The position numbers and the translations under genes were made by a program. Below, in pieces: positions 41,857 to 51,739 of a stretch of DNA of 64,000 nucleotides (within the stretch, counting starts at the first letter, position 1; each line of letters starts with the position of its first letter). This DNA is from Candidatus Dechloromonas phosphoritropha (GTDB taxonomy: Bacteria > Pseudomonadota > Gammaproteobacteria > Burkholderiales > Rhodocyclaceae), in the NCBI GenBank assembly GCA_016722705.1, contig JADKGN010000004.1, positions 2,294,001 through 2,358,000 of the forward strand, read 5' to 3'. The notes under the pieces are model-generated. The model saw only the letters and a list, made by a program, of their open reading frames with translations, was not told the origin of the DNA and did no database searches.

Positions 41857-43563
41857 CTACATCCGGTCGGTGAGGTCGATGACGCGCCCGAGTTCCTCAA
41901 GCGACGTGGTGCCGTTGAGGACCCGGCGCATGCCATCGTCGGCCAGCGTGATGAAGCCCTGCTCGAGCGCGCGGACGCGGATTTCGTTGGTGGTGGCGCG
42001 GCGGGCGATCAGTTCGTCGATTCCGGAATCGATGCGCAACAGCTCCATGATCGCGATGCGTCCGCGATAGCCTTGGTAGTCGCAGCGCTCGCAACCGGTT
42101 GGGCGGAACAGAACCGGGCGCGAGCCGCCAGCCGGCGACCCGACTAGTTGCATCTCGTGGGTCTCGGCATAATAAGGCGACTTGCAGTGGTCGCAGAGGC
42201 GACGGATCAGGCGCTGGGCGACGATGCCGATGATGTTGCCGGCCATGATGTCGGGCAGGACGCCGATGTCGAGCAGGCGCGGGATGGTGCCGACGGCGGA
42301 ATTGGTGTGCAGGGTCGAATAGACCTGGTGCCCGGTCATCGCCGCGCGGAAAGCCATGTCGGCGGTATCGGCGTCACGGATTTCACCGACCAGAATGACG
42401 TCCGGATCCTGGCGCATCATCGAGCGGATGCCGTTGGCGAAATCGAGCTTGGCGGTTTCCGCGACCGAGGTCTGGCGCACCAGCGCCATCGGGTACTCGA
42501 CCGGGTCTTCGAGGGTCATGATGTGGATGCTCTCGGAGTTGATGTGGTTGAGCACCGAGTAAAGCGTTGTCGTCTTGCCGCTGCCGGTCGGGCCGGTGAC
42601 CAGGATGATCCCCTCGGGACGGGCGATCATCAGTTTCAGCCGGTACAGATGTTCCTCGGCGAGGCCGAGATTCTCCAGCGGCACGATGCCCTTCTGGCGG
42701 TCGAGGACGCGCAGCACGATGTTTTCGCCGTGGATGGTTGGCTGGCAGGCGACGCGGAAATCGACCTGGCGTCCGGACACGGTCAGCCCGATGCGACCAT
42801 CCTGCGGCGCGCGCATTTCAGCGATGTTCATGCCGCTCAGCACCTTGATGCGCACGGTCATCGCCGGCCAATATGATTTGTGCAGCGCGCGGATCTGACG
42901 CAGCATGCCGTCGATGCGGTAGCGGATGCGCAGGAAGTTGGCTTCCGGCTCGAAGTGAATGTCCGACACGTCGCGCTTGACGGCATCGGTGAGGATCGAA
43001 TCGATCAGGCGAACGACCGGCTGGCTGTACTCGTCATCGGTGGCCGAAAGACTTCTCCAGTCGATCTCACCGGTCTCGATTTCCTGCAGGATGCCGTCGA
43101 TCGACAGCTCGTAACCGTAATACTGGTCGATGGCGTGGTCGATTTCTGATTCGCCGGCGATCAGCGGATCGATCTCGACGTTCTCGGGAAGCAGCGCGCG
43201 CACCCGGTCGAGGCCGACGATGTTGTCGATGTCGGCGATCGCCACCGTGAGCCGGTGGTTGGCGGCGTCGAAATCGAGCGGCAGCAGGTGGTGGCGCGTG
43301 GCGATGTCGCGCGGCACCAGCTTTAGTGCCTGCGGGTCGACAATGGCGTTCGAGAGATCGATGCTCTGGCGGCCCAGACTCTCGGAAAGCGCCTCACGCA
43401 GTGTTGTCTCCGAGACAAACCCGAGAGAAATCAGTAGCTTGCCGATCGGCTGGTTGGACTTCATCTGCTCCAGCAGCGCGATGCGCAGCTGATCCTCGGA
43501 CAGGATGCCCTTGGTCATGAGGATCTGGCCCAGCGGGCGGTGCTGTCCTGCGGAATCGTTCAT
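41857..43563 (-). CDS. mshE: MshE-like (PilB/GspE-type) pilus extension ATPase
   Basis: 568 aa. The N-terminal region (LGQILMTKGILSEDQLRIAL) is an MshEN domain of the kind that binds c-di-GMP in MshE, then comes the secretion ATPase with Walker A GPTGSGKTTTLY, an Asp box and a zinc tetracysteine (CDHC then CERC). It powers pilus assembly. The start ATG 43563 follows the mshN stop by 13 nt. With the PilZ-like protein at 6.3 kb, c-di-GMP control of pili is plausible. Confidence 0.94.
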   Translation of the reverse strand: MNDSAGQHRPLGQILMTKGILSEDQLRIALLEQMKSNQPIGKLLISLGFVSETTLREALSESLGRQSIDLSNAIVDPQALKLVPRDIATRHHLLPLDFDAANHRLTVAIADIDNIVGLDRVRALLPENVEIDPLIAGESEIDHAIDQYYGYELSIDGILQEIETGEIDWRSLSATDDEYSQPVVRLIDSILTDAVKRDVSDIHFEPEANFLRIRYRIDGMLRQIRALHKSYWPAMTVRIKVLSGMNIAEMRAPQDGRIGLTVSGRQVDFRVACQPTIHGENIVLRVLDRQKGIVPLENLGLAEEHLYRLKLMIARPEGIILVTGPTGSGKTTTLYSVLNHINSESIHIMTLEDPVEYPMALVRQTSVAETAKLDFANGIRSMMRQDPDVILVGEIRDADTADMAFRAAMTGHQVYSTLHTNSAVGTIPRLLDIGVLPDIMAGNIIGIVAQRLIRRLCDHCKSPYYAETHEMQLVGSPAGGSRPVLFRPTGCERCDYQGYRGRIAIMELLRIDSGIDELIARRATTNEIRVRALEQGFITLADDGMRRVLNGTTSLEELGRVIDLTDRM

Positions 43564-43576
43564 GAGCGGCTCGTCG

Positions 43577-44818
43577 TCAGGGCTGAAGTTCGGCGAGGCG
43601 CAGCTGCACCCGGTCGCTGTCAAACGCAGCCGGGCGCCGCTGTGCTGCGTCGAGGGCCAGACGGTAGTGCTGGGCAGCGAGCTTGGGCTGGCGCAGATGG
43701 TCGAGACTTACCGCCAGATTGAACAGATAGTCCGGGTTGTCGGGATCGGCGGCCACGGCATTGAAATAGACCTGCTGTGCCTCGGACCAGCGGTTCTGGC
43801 GTGAATAGAGGTTGCCCAGGGCAAAATTCAGCGGCCCGGATTCCGGCTGGTTGGCGAGCAGCGTTTTCAGGCGGCTCTCATTGGCCAGCGGGTCGCCACT
43901 CGCGCTGCTGCCGAGACTGGCCGCCTGGGCCGCCGGATCGCGCGGATCGGCATCGATGGCGCGCTGCCGGTAGCGGTCGGCATCGGCGGAGCGCCCCTGG
44001 CGTTGGGCGATGGCAGCCAGCGCCAGCAGTGTGTCGACATTGTTGGGATCGGTCTTCAGAGCGCGTTCGTAATCGTGGCGAGCCGTATCGAAGCGATTGC
44101 CCTGCAGGCTGGCGTAGCCGGCTTCGACGTTGGCGTCGGGTTCGGGTCGCGAGCGCGTCAGGCGGATCGCCGGGGCGGCATTTCGTCCCTCGCCGGGGGG
44201 CATGGTTGCGGCGGATTGGTCGCGGGACGAAAAGGCCGGGCGCGATACGACAGGCGGGGCTGCTGCGGTCGACGGCGAAATCTGGGCCAAATTGGCTTGT
44301 GCCGCCGGTGGGTTCAACGGCAAGGCCGGCAGCGCAGCAGCAGGTGGGACAGGGCTCTGGGCGACCGCGACGGGCCCGCCCGTAGGCGACGTCAGCGAAC
44401 CGCTGCTCAGCGATTGCGTTTGATACAGGACGTAGGCGGCGATGCCGACCATCGCCAGCCCGAGCGTGCCCAGCGCCAGCCACATCGGGCGCCGCGAGAG
44501 CGGCTCCTGCTGCTTGGCGGCAAAGGCGTTGCGCGCCGCGGCCAGGTTGATGTCTTCGGGCTCGGGGCTGCTGGGTGCCGTCCGCGGCTGCGGCGCTGGC
44601 AGAGGGCGCCGGAGCGGGGGAGTTGCTGCGAGATCGGCGTCGAGGGCATCAATGTGCGCAGCGAGCTCGGGCAGCGAAGTCCCGCCGACGACGGAAGCAG
44701 CCAGCGGCTCCAGGCTCATGTCGCCGGCAGCCGTCGGCGGCGCCTGCCCGGCCGCCGCCCGCGCGGCTTGCTGTTTGCTGGCTTCAGCCCGTTTCAGGGC
44801 GTCCATCAATAGGCTCAT
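43577..44818 (-). CDS. mshN: MshN-like TPR protein
   Basis: 413 aa: a short conserved start (MSLLMDALKRAEASKQQAA), one membrane helix near residue 115 (MWLALGTLGLAMVGIAAYVL), a Pro/Ala-rich linker and four or more TPR repeats to the C-terminus (GYASLQGNRFDTARHDYERA, YFNAVAADPDNPDYLFNLAV). This matches MshN/GspB-like proteins of MSHA systems. It overlaps mshL by 4 nt. Confidence 0.88.
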   Translation of the reverse strand: MSLLMDALKRAEASKQQAARAAAGQAPPTAAGDMSLEPLAASVVGGTSLPELAAHIDALDADLAATPPLRRPLPAPQPRTAPSSPEPEDINLAAARNAFAAKQQEPLSRRPMWLALGTLGLAMVGIAAYVLYQTQSLSSGSLTSPTGGPVAVAQSPVPPAAALPALPLNPPAAQANLAQISPSTAAAPPVVSRPAFSSRDQSAATMPPGEGRNAAPAIRLTRSRPEPDANVEAGYASLQGNRFDTARHDYERALKTDPNNVDTLLALAAIAQRQGRSADADRYRQRAIDADPRDPAAQAASLGSSASGDPLANESRLKTLLANQPESGPLNFALGNLYSRQNRWSEAQQVYFNAVAADPDNPDYLFNLAVSLDHLRQPKLAAQHYRLALDAAQRRPAAFDSDRVQLRLAELQP

Positions 44819-46674
44819 TGCTGCCCGGAGGAGTCGGGAAAGTTGTTCAAGGGCTGCGCTTCGCGCGTCTGGGCGAAAAAGTCGTCGCCGGGAAGCTGCG
44901 CGCGATAACCGGAAAAATCGCCGTTCAGGCTTGCATCCTTGATGATTACCGGACGCAGGAAGATGACCAGTTCTGACTTGGTTGCGGAGTTGTTGCGCGT
45001 GTTGAACAGTTCGCCGATCAGCGGGATCTGGCCGGCCAGTGGCACTCGGCCAGTTTTCCAGTCGATGCTGTCTTTCATGAGGCCGCCGAGGACGGCAATC
45101 TCGCCGCTGTTGACGCGCATGATCGATTCGATTTCCCGGGTACTGATCTGTGGCACCAGATTTTGTACCCCGGCCTTTGCAAGCTCGGGGTTGGGATCAG
45201 CCTTGAGTTCGGTAATGCTCGATATGCTCGGCCGCACGTTGAGTATGACCATGCCATTCCCGCTAACTTGCGGCGTCACGGTCATGACGAGGCCGACCGA
45301 TACCGTTTGCGGCGTGGTGGTCGTGGCGGTCGTGGGTTGGGCGCCGACAACGCTTGCCGGAACAATGTCCGATTTGACGAAGAAATAGGTATAGTTTTCG
45401 ACGACCTTGAGCAATGCCGTCTGATTGTTCATCACCGAAAGGCGGGGGCTGGACAGAACCTTTGCCGTACCAAATGACTGCAAGACATTAACGAGGCTAT
45501 TGATAGTGGTATCTGTGTCTTTTTGGTTCTTGAATGTCAGTGTGAAAGGATTTGCTACGCTTCCTACATTCGAGTTAATGCTGGCTTGTGTAATTGCGAA
45601 GCTCTTGCCAATCACACCATCCGTCACTATGCGACTCCAATTGATGCCCTGCTGGTAACCGTCTCCTAGCGCCACTTCGACAATCGTTGCCTCAATTAGC
45701 ACCTGTCGGTGAGAAGAAACCGTAACTCGGTCGATGAATTCCTGGATCTTTTCATGCTGGCGTGAGGTCGCGCGCACCGTGATCACTCCGCTCTCGGGGT
45801 TCATGATGACCGAGGCAGCTTCGCGGAAGGTGCTGCGGCGCACGACCGAATTGCCCGTGGCCTGACTCGAAGAGCCCGGCGTCGGATTGGCCTGCAGCGC
45901 GCTGGCGATCGCTTGCGCTGCGCGCTGCCCGCCGCCTTGCGGCAATGCGGCAGCCCCGGTCGCGGTCTGGGTATTGGCCTGCTCGATGAAGGTCTCGCTC
46001 GATCCCTCGGGGAAGACCTTGTCGGTTTCGTGCAGGATGTCCTTGATGTTCTTTTCGAGCTGTTCCCAGAACAGGTTTTTCGAACTGTTCAGGATCGATG
46101 TGTTCGAGATGTTGCTGGAGCCGCTGGCGCCGCCGCCCGCAGGCGCGCCACCCGAACCGCCGCCGCCCGAGATGCTGGTGTTGATCTGGGTACTGGCTGA
46201 TACGGTGCCGGTCACGGTCCGCGCCATATTGACGTAATCGACCTTGTAATGTTTCAGGAACGGCGAGTCCGGCATCACCGCGAGATTCGGCCCGTCCAGT
46301 TCGAAGCGCATGTCGACCTGCTTGGAGATGCGGGTCAGCAGTTGCGGCAGCGTCTGGTTGATCGCGTTCAGCGAAACGGTCCCGGTGATGCCGGAGTGGA
46401 TGTCGACATTGACCTTGGCGTCGCGTGCCAGCGCGAAGAGCAGATCACGCACCTGAACGTTGTTGACCACGACGCTGTAGGTTTCGCTCTTGGGCACGGC
46501 GCGTGGCTTGGGCAGGGCCAACGTCTGCTGCACCGGAGCGGGAATCTCGCCTTTACCTTGGGGTGCGGTGCTCTCGCTGCTGAGATGGCCGGCCAGCGGC
46601 TGTTGTGGCGTCGGCGCCTGGCAGGCGGCAAGCAGCAGCGACAGCAGGGATGCGCTGAGGAAACCGTATTTCAT
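44815..46674 (-). CDS. mshL: MshL-like outer-membrane secretin lipoprotein
   Basis: 619 aa. The signal ends in the lipobox LLAAC, an N-terminal STN/secretin N0-type domain (VQVRDLLFALARDAKVNVDI) follows, then N1-type repeats and the secretin core (TAKVLSSPRLSVMNNQTALL, VLGGLMKDSIDWKTGRVPLA). A Gly/Ser-rich loop near residue 190 is long and low in complexity. It forms the pilus exit pore. About 100 nt separate it from mshM. Confidence 0.94.
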   Translation of the reverse strand: MKYGFLSASLLSLLLAACQAPTPQQPLAGHLSSESTAPQGKGEIPAPVQQTLALPKPRAVPKSETYSVVVNNVQVRDLLFALARDAKVNVDIHSGITGTVSLNAINQTLPQLLTRISKQVDMRFELDGPNLAVMPDSPFLKHYKVDYVNMARTVTGTVSASTQINTSISGGGGSGGAPAGGGASGSSNISNTSILNSSKNLFWEQLEKNIKDILHETDKVFPEGSSETFIEQANTQTATGAAALPQGGGQRAAQAIASALQANPTPGSSSQATGNSVVRRSTFREAASVIMNPESGVITVRATSRQHEKIQEFIDRVTVSSHRQVLIEATIVEVALGDGYQQGINWSRIVTDGVIGKSFAITQASINSNVGSVANPFTLTFKNQKDTDTTINSLVNVLQSFGTAKVLSSPRLSVMNNQTALLKVVENYTYFFVKSDIVPASVVGAQPTTATTTTPQTVSVGLVMTVTPQVSGNGMVILNVRPSISSITELKADPNPELAKAGVQNLVPQISTREIESIMRVNSGEIAVLGGLMKDSIDWKTGRVPLAGQIPLIGELFNTRNNSATKSELVIFLRPVIIKDASLNGDFSGYRAQLPGDDFFAQTREAQPLNNFPDSSGQQ

Positions 46675-46774
46675 CCGAAAATGCTTTCTTTCGAGCAGTT
46701 CAAGGCAACGTTGCAGGTTGTGGCCATGCTAGCACAACGTGCTTCCGGTGCCGACCGGATGTCCGGTGACGATG

Positions 46775-48148
46775 TCATCGTTGTAACGCGCTCACCGGGC
46801 GCGGGTAAGGACGCATGCGGCGTACCTCCTCCGGAAAGGCGCGCGTGGCATCCCAGGCGGCCGCCCGTGTCGGGTAGTCACCGTAGATGACACCGATCTG
46901 GCCGTTCTCCGCCGTGCCGACCACGTAGACCCGCAGTTCCGCCGGTTCGAGCCACTGGCCGGCGCGGGCCAAAAACCTCTCGATATCTTCGGTATGGTTT
47001 GCGCTTCTGGTGGTCAACTGGATGAAGTAGTGGTCGTCAGGAGCGGTAGCGAGCCAGTCAGCATAGAGAGCCGTGTGCCGGGCAATCAGGGTGGAGCTGT
47101 CGGCAACTGGACGATCTGCAGCCTTCACGTTTGCCTTGGTGGCCGCGGCTGCGGTTGGTGCCGCAACGGGCGCCGCCGCTGGCGCCGGTTCCGCCGGCGG
47201 CTGTGCCGCCGCTGGGCTGCCGGCTGGCGATCTCGGCCACAGGGCATAGGCGAGGGCGGCCACGGCCAGCGTCATCAGCAGTGCAATCGCGATCTTGAGG
47301 GCCGGCACCAGCTTGCCGCCGGCCTCCTTCTTAATCGGCGCAAACCGGGCATCCTGCGCGGCAGTTTTGACCTCGGCCACATCGACCTGGTGCGCTCCCC
47401 CGGAATAGGCGGCGAGCAGCGCCTTGTCGGCCAGAATGTTGATGCGCCGGGAAAGTCCCTCGGAGATTTTCGTTATCTGGTCGATCGCGCGGGCCGTGAA
47501 CGGGTTGGGTCCACGGTAGCCGGCGGCGCGCAGGCGGAACTCGATATAGCTGCCCACTTCGCCGGCCTTGAGCGGCGCCAGGTTGAAGTGCTGGGTGATG
47601 CGTTCGCGTAACTGGCGCATGTCGTTGGCTGCCAGTCGCTCGTCGAGTTCGGGCTGGGCGAAGAGGGCGATCTGCAGCAGCTTGGTGGCTTTTGACTCGA
47701 GGTTGGAGAGCAGCCGGATTTCCTCCAGTGACTCGGCCGGCATGGCATGCGCCTCGTCGATCATGATGACGACCCGCTTGCCGGCGGCGTAGCGTTCGAC
47801 CAGCGCGTCCTGCAGTGTGCGGATCATCGAATGCGTGGTCTTGCCGTCGGCCGGGATGCCCAGTTCGTCGGCGATGGCGCCGAGAATTTCGTGGCGCGAC
47901 AGCGACGGGTTGGCCAGGTAGAGCGATTCGACATCGTCCGGCAGGCGCTCGAGCAGCATCCTGCAGAGCATCGTCTTGCCGCTGCCGACTTCGCCGGTGA
48001 CCTTGACGATGCCTTCGTCCTGGGTGATGGCGTAGATCAGCGCGTCGAGCGTCGGGCCGCGGTTGGCGCCGGTGAAGAAGAAATCGGTATGTGGAGTGAT
48101 GCGGAAAGGCGGTTCGCGCAGGCCGAAATGCTCAAGATAGAGGCTCAT
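46775..48148 (-). CDS. mshM: MshM-like (ExeA/GspA-type) AAA+ ATPase
   Basis: 457 aa from ATG 48148, overlapping the regulator gene by 4 nt. Walker A GEVGSGKTML and Walker B VVIMIDEAHAM define the AAA domain, one membrane helix (ALKIAIALLMTLAVAALAYA) leads into a Pro/Ala linker, and the C-terminal ~80 residues (HYFIQLTTRSANHTEDIERF) are SPOR/peptidoglycan-binding-like, replacing the usual PG-binding domain. It is thought to help place the secretin in the wall. Confidence 0.9.
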   Translation of the reverse strand: MSLYLEHFGLREPPFRITPHTDFFFTGANRGPTLDALIYAITQDEGIVKVTGEVGSGKTMLCRMLLERLPDDVESLYLANPSLSRHEILGAIADELGIPADGKTTHSMIRTLQDALVERYAAGKRVVIMIDEAHAMPAESLEEIRLLSNLESKATKLLQIALFAQPELDERLAANDMRQLRERITQHFNLAPLKAGEVGSYIEFRLRAAGYRGPNPFTARAIDQITKISEGLSRRINILADKALLAAYSGGAHQVDVAEVKTAAQDARFAPIKKEAGGKLVPALKIAIALLMTLAVAALAYALWPRSPAGSPAAAQPPAEPAPAAAPVAAPTAAAATKANVKAADRPVADSSTLIARHTALYADWLATAPDDHYFIQLTTRSANHTEDIERFLARAGQWLEPAELRVYVVGTAENGQIGVIYGDYPTRAAAWDATRAFPEEVRRMRPYPRPVSALQR

Positions 48149-49599
48149 GAACGATGCCAGTTTTCCATGCGGTTGTAGAGGGTGCTGCGGTTGATCCCGA
48201 GGCGGCGCGCGGCACGACTGACGTTGCCGGCGCACAGTTCGAGGGCGGCTTCGATGTAGCTGCGTTCCCAGGCGGCGAGCGTCGCGTCGAGGTCGATGCC
48301 GGTGGCCGTCTGCAGATGCCGGGTCGCCGCCTGCAGGCGCTGTTCGTGGTTGTTTTCGGCCACCTTGCCGATAGTGTTGCGGTCAACCTCGTCGGAAGTG
48401 TCAAATTCGTTCAGCACCTGGTCAGATGTGACTGTCTGGCCGGGATGGCGGGCGGTCAGGCGGATGACGATGTTGCGCAATTCGCGGACGTTGCCGGGGA
48501 AGCTGTAAGCGAGCCACAGCGCTTCGGCGGCGGAATCGAGGCTGAATGGCTGACATTGGGCCTGAGCGGCATACAGCTTGCGGAAATGGTCGAGCAGCAG
48601 CAGGCGATCACGGCCCATGTCGCGCAGCGGCGGAACGCTGATTGTAAATACTGAAAGCCGGTGGTAGAGGTCGGCGCGAAAGCGGCCGGCCTTGATTTCC
48701 TGGCGCAGGTCGCGATTGGTTGCGGCGACGATGCGCGCTTTCGCGGTTCGCGTCTGGGTTTCGCCGACGCGCTGGTACTCGCCGTTTTCCAGAACGCGCA
48801 GCAGCTTGGGCTGGAGGTCGGCAGGCAACTCGCCGATCTCGTCGAGAAACAGCGTGCCTTCGCCGGCCTCTTCGAAATAGCCGGCCTTGGCGGTCGCCGC
48901 GCCGGTAAAGGCGCCGCGCGCGTGGCCGAAAAGCGTCGGTTCGAGCAGGCTGGGCGAGATCGCCGCGCAATTGAGTGCGAGAAACGGCTGGTTCTGCCGT
49001 TCCGTAAGTTGGTGCAGGCAGCGGCTGGCGACGACGTCCTTGCCGCTGCCCGATTCACCCTCGATCAGCACCGGGAAGCTGAGGTTGGCGTATTGCGCGA
49101 GTTGCAGGCGCAGGCGCTGCATCGGCAGGCTGTCGCCGATCAGCCCGGCGGGGTCGCCGGACGCCGATCCGCCACCGGAAAAGGCCAGCGCCTGGCGCAG
49201 CAGGGTCAGCAGGTGGCCGGGGTCGCAGGGTTTGCCGACGAATTCGACGGCGCCCAGCGTGCGTGCATGACGGGCGTTGTCCTCGCCATTCTGGCCAGAG
49301 AGAACGATGATCTTCATGTCCGGCGCATGCGCCAGCAGTTCGCCGATCAGCGCGAAGCCCTCGTCCGGGCGGTGCGGCTGCGGCGGCAGGCCGAGGTCGA
49401 CCAGTGCCACCTGCGGCGTCTGGCGCAACTGGTGGAGCAGGGCCAGACAATGCGGGCGGGCATGGCTGGTGACGACGTCGAACGTTGCTGCAAAGGCATG
49501 ACTCAGCGCATCGCTGATCAGCGGGTCGTCATCGACGATGAGGAGCAGGGGCTTGTTTGACAAGGTTTTGGCATAACTTTGCGGGAATGTCTCGTGCAA
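48145..49599 (-). CDS. NtrC-family sigma-54-dependent response regulator
   Basis: 484 aa. The receiver domain (LLIVDDDPLISDAL, ALVDLGLPPQ with the phospho-Asp) is followed by the AAA domain (GESGSGKDVVASR, the sigma-54 loop GAFTGA, LFLDEIGELPADLQPKLLRV) and a Fis-type HTH (NVSRAARRLGINRSTLYNRM). It heads the MSHA-like operon and overlaps mshM by 4 nt, so it is likely autoregulated with the pilus genes. No partner kinase lies in the window. A PrsR-like class is possible. Confidence 0.92.
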   Translation of the reverse strand: MHETFPQSYAKTLSNKPLLLIVDDDPLISDALSHAFAATFDVVTSHARPHCLALLHQLRQTPQVALVDLGLPPQPHRPDEGFALIGELLAHAPDMKIIVLSGQNGEDNARHARTLGAVEFVGKPCDPGHLLTLLRQALAFSGGGSASGDPAGLIGDSLPMQRLRLQLAQYANLSFPVLIEGESGSGKDVVASRCLHQLTERQNQPFLALNCAAISPSLLEPTLFGHARGAFTGAATAKAGYFEEAGEGTLFLDEIGELPADLQPKLLRVLENGEYQRVGETQTRTAKARIVAATNRDLRQEIKAGRFRADLYHRLSVFTISVPPLRDMGRDRLLLLDHFRKLYAAQAQCQPFSLDSAAEALWLAYSFPGNVRELRNIVIRLTARHPGQTVTSDQVLNEFDTSDEVDRNTIGKVAENNHEQRLQAATRHLQTATGIDLDATLAAWERSYIEAALELCAGNVSRAARRLGINRSTLYNRMENWHRS

Positions 49600-49672
49600 T
49601 TATAGCGATGCGACGCCGGGGTGATGGCCCGCGATTCTGATAAAATCGCCGGCTTACTTGTGGGGTGTGATT

Positions 49673-50485
49673 TTGGCGGAAGACATTCTGGTCGATATCC
49701 GGGATCTTCATTTCAGCTATGACGGACGGCCCGTGCTGGCCGGGATCGACATGAAGATTCCGCGCGGCAAGGTGGTCGCCATCATGGGCGGTTCCGGCTG
49801 TGGCAAGACGACGCTGTTGCGCTGCATCGGGGGCCAGTTGCGGCCATCCGGCGGCATGGTTCGCCTCGGGGATCAGCACGTGTCGCAGATGTCGCATGCC
49901 GAACTCTACGGCCTGCGCCGCAAGATGGGAATGCTGTTCCAGTTCGGCGCCTTGTTTACCGACATGACGGTGTTCGAGAATGTCGCGTTTCCGTTGCGCG
50001 AGCATACCGACCTCTCGGAGGAGATGATCCGCGACCTGGTTCTGATGAAGCTGGAAGCCGTTGGCTTGCGCGGCGCGCGCGCGCTGATGCCGGCCGAACT
50101 GTCCGGGGGCATGGCGCGCCGCGTGGCGCTAGCCCGCGCGGTGGCGCTCGACCCGATGCTGGTGATGTACGACGAGCCGTTCGCCGGGCTCGATCCGATC
50201 GCGCTGGGCGTCATCGGCCAATTGATCCGCAAGCTGAACGACGCGCTCGGCGCGACCTCAATCATGGTGACGCACGACGTGCACGAGTCGCTGATGATTG
50301 TTGATTACATTTATTTCGTATCGCAGGGCAGGATCGTCGCCCAAGGGACGCCGGACGAAATCCGTGGCTCCAACGACCCATTCGTTCACCAGTTCGTCCA
50401 TGCCGAAGTGGCGGGACCGGTGCATTTCGACTATCCGGCGCCGACAATCGTGCGCGATTTCCTGGGCGGTCGCGCACATGGCTGA
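49673..50485 (+). CDS. mlaF: Phospholipid ABC transporter ATP-binding protein
   Basis: 270 aa from a TTG at 49673 (GTG 49667 and TTG 49658 are alternatives); a GTGGGG ribosome-like site fits 49673 best. Walker A GGSGCGKTTLL, signature LSGGMARRVALARA and Walker B VMYDEPFAGLDP are complete. MlaF drives the MlaE permease in maintaining outer-membrane lipid asymmetry. First gene of mlaFEDACB. Confidence 0.94.
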   Translation: MAEDILVDIRDLHFSYDGRPVLAGIDMKIPRGKVVAIMGGSGCGKTTLLRCIGGQLRPSGGMVRLGDQHVSQMSHAELYGLRRKMGMLFQFGALFTDMTVFENVAFPLREHTDLSEEMIRDLVLMKLEAVGLRGARALMPAELSGGMARRVALARAVALDPMLVMYDEPFAGLDPIALGVIGQLIRKLNDALGATSIMVTHDVHESLMIVDYIYFVSQGRIVAQGTPDEIRGSNDPFVHQFVHAEVAGPVHFDYPAPTIVRDFLGGRAHG

Positions 50486-51272
50486 GTCAGCGTCGTCAAT
50501 CAGAAAGCTGGGCCACGTCGTGGTCGACCGCATCTGGCGCCTGGGCTTCGCGGCGCGTTTCTTCGTTGCCGTGCTGCGCTACTCGGGCCCGTCATTCCGG
50601 CGTCTGCCACTGACCCTGCGCGAAATCTATTTCAGCGGCGTGCTGTCGCTGCTGATCATCACGGTTTCCGGACTTTTCGTCGGGTTGGTGCTTGGTCTGC
50701 AGGGCTACGAAACGCTTCAGCGCTACGGGTCGACCGAAGCGCTCGGCGTGCTGGTTGCCCTGTCGCTGACCCGCGAACTGGGGCCGGTGGTGGCGGCACT
50801 GCTTTTCGCCTCACGTGCCGGCTCGTCGATCACTGCGGAAATCGGCCTGATGAAGACCACCGAGCAGTTGAAGGCGATGGACATCATGGCAGTCAACCCG
50901 ATCGCCCGCGTCGTTGCCCCGCGCTTCTGGGGCGGCGTCATTTCGATGCCGCTGCTGGCCGCTTTGTTTTCGGCGATGGGCGTGCTCGGCGGCTGGCTGA
51001 TCGGCGTCGTTTTCATCGGTGTCGATGACGGTGCCTTCTGGTCGCAGATGCAAGCAGGCGTCGATTTTCGTTACGACATCTGGAATGGTGTCATCAAGAG
51101 TTTTGTTTTCGGCATCGCGGTTTCCGTGATCGCCGTATTCGAGGGCTACGATTCCGTACCAACGGCAGAAGGGGTATCGCGCGCGATTACGCGCACCGTG
51201 GTGACCTCCGCGCTGGCCATACTGGCACTGGATTTCGTTCTGACTTCGTTCATGTTCCGGGGAGCTTCATGA
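50478..51272 (+). CDS. mlaE: Phospholipid ABC transporter permease MlaE
   Basis: 264 aa from ATG 50478, overlapping mlaF by 8 nt. It has five to six membrane helices and the permease motif SLTRELGPVVAALLFASRAG, then SSITAEIGLMKTTEQLKAMD. It forms the inner-membrane core of the Mla complex. Confidence 0.95.
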   Translation: MAESASSIRKLGHVVVDRIWRLGFAARFFVAVLRYSGPSFRRLPLTLREIYFSGVLSLLIITVSGLFVGLVLGLQGYETLQRYGSTEALGVLVALSLTRELGPVVAALLFASRAGSSITAEIGLMKTTEQLKAMDIMAVNPIARVVAPRFWGGVISMPLLAALFSAMGVLGGWLIGVVFIGVDDGAFWSQMQAGVDFRYDIWNGVIKSFVFGIAVSVIAVFEGYDSVPTAEGVSRAITRTVVTSALAILALDFVLTSFMFRGAS

Positions 51273-51739
51273 ACCGTACCGTACTCGACCTCTGGGTCGG
51301 CATTTTCGTGGCGATCGGCATTGCCGCCTTTTTGTTCCTGGCGCTGAAAGTCGGCAACCTTTCTTCGGGGCATCTGTCCGAAACATACACGATACAGGCG
51401 CGCTTTGATAATATTGGAGGGCTGAAGGCGCGGGGGCCGGTCAAGAGCGCGGGGGTTCGCGTCGGGCGGATTGCTGATATCAGGTTCGATCCGCAAACCT
51501 ATGAAGCGGTGGTGACCATGGACATCGACGGGCGCTACCGTTTTCCTCGGGACACCTTTGCGGCAATCTACACTTCTGGCCTGCTTGGTGAGCAGTTCAT
51601 CGGCCTCGATGTCGGCGGCGATGACAAAATGCTCAAGGCGGGCGATACGGTGACCAAGACGCAGTCGGCGGTGGTTCTGGAGAAACTGATCAGCCAGTTC
51701 CTCTTCAACAAGGCAGCAGAAGGGCAGGAAGCGAAATGA
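51269..51739 (+). CDS. mlaD: MCE-domain protein MlaD
   Basis: 156 aa: one N-terminal membrane helix (DLWVGIFVAIGIAAFLFLAL) and an MCE domain (KARGPVKSAGVRVGRIADI) that forms the hexameric lipid ring. Overlaps mlaE and mlaA by 4 nt each. Confidence 0.95.
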   Translation: MNRTVLDLWVGIFVAIGIAAFLFLALKVGNLSSGHLSETYTIQARFDNIGGLKARGPVKSAGVRVGRIADIRFDPQTYEAVVTMDIDGRYRFPRDTFAAIYTSGLLGEQFIGLDVGGDDKMLKAGDTVTKTQSAVVLEKLISQFLFNKAAEGQEAK

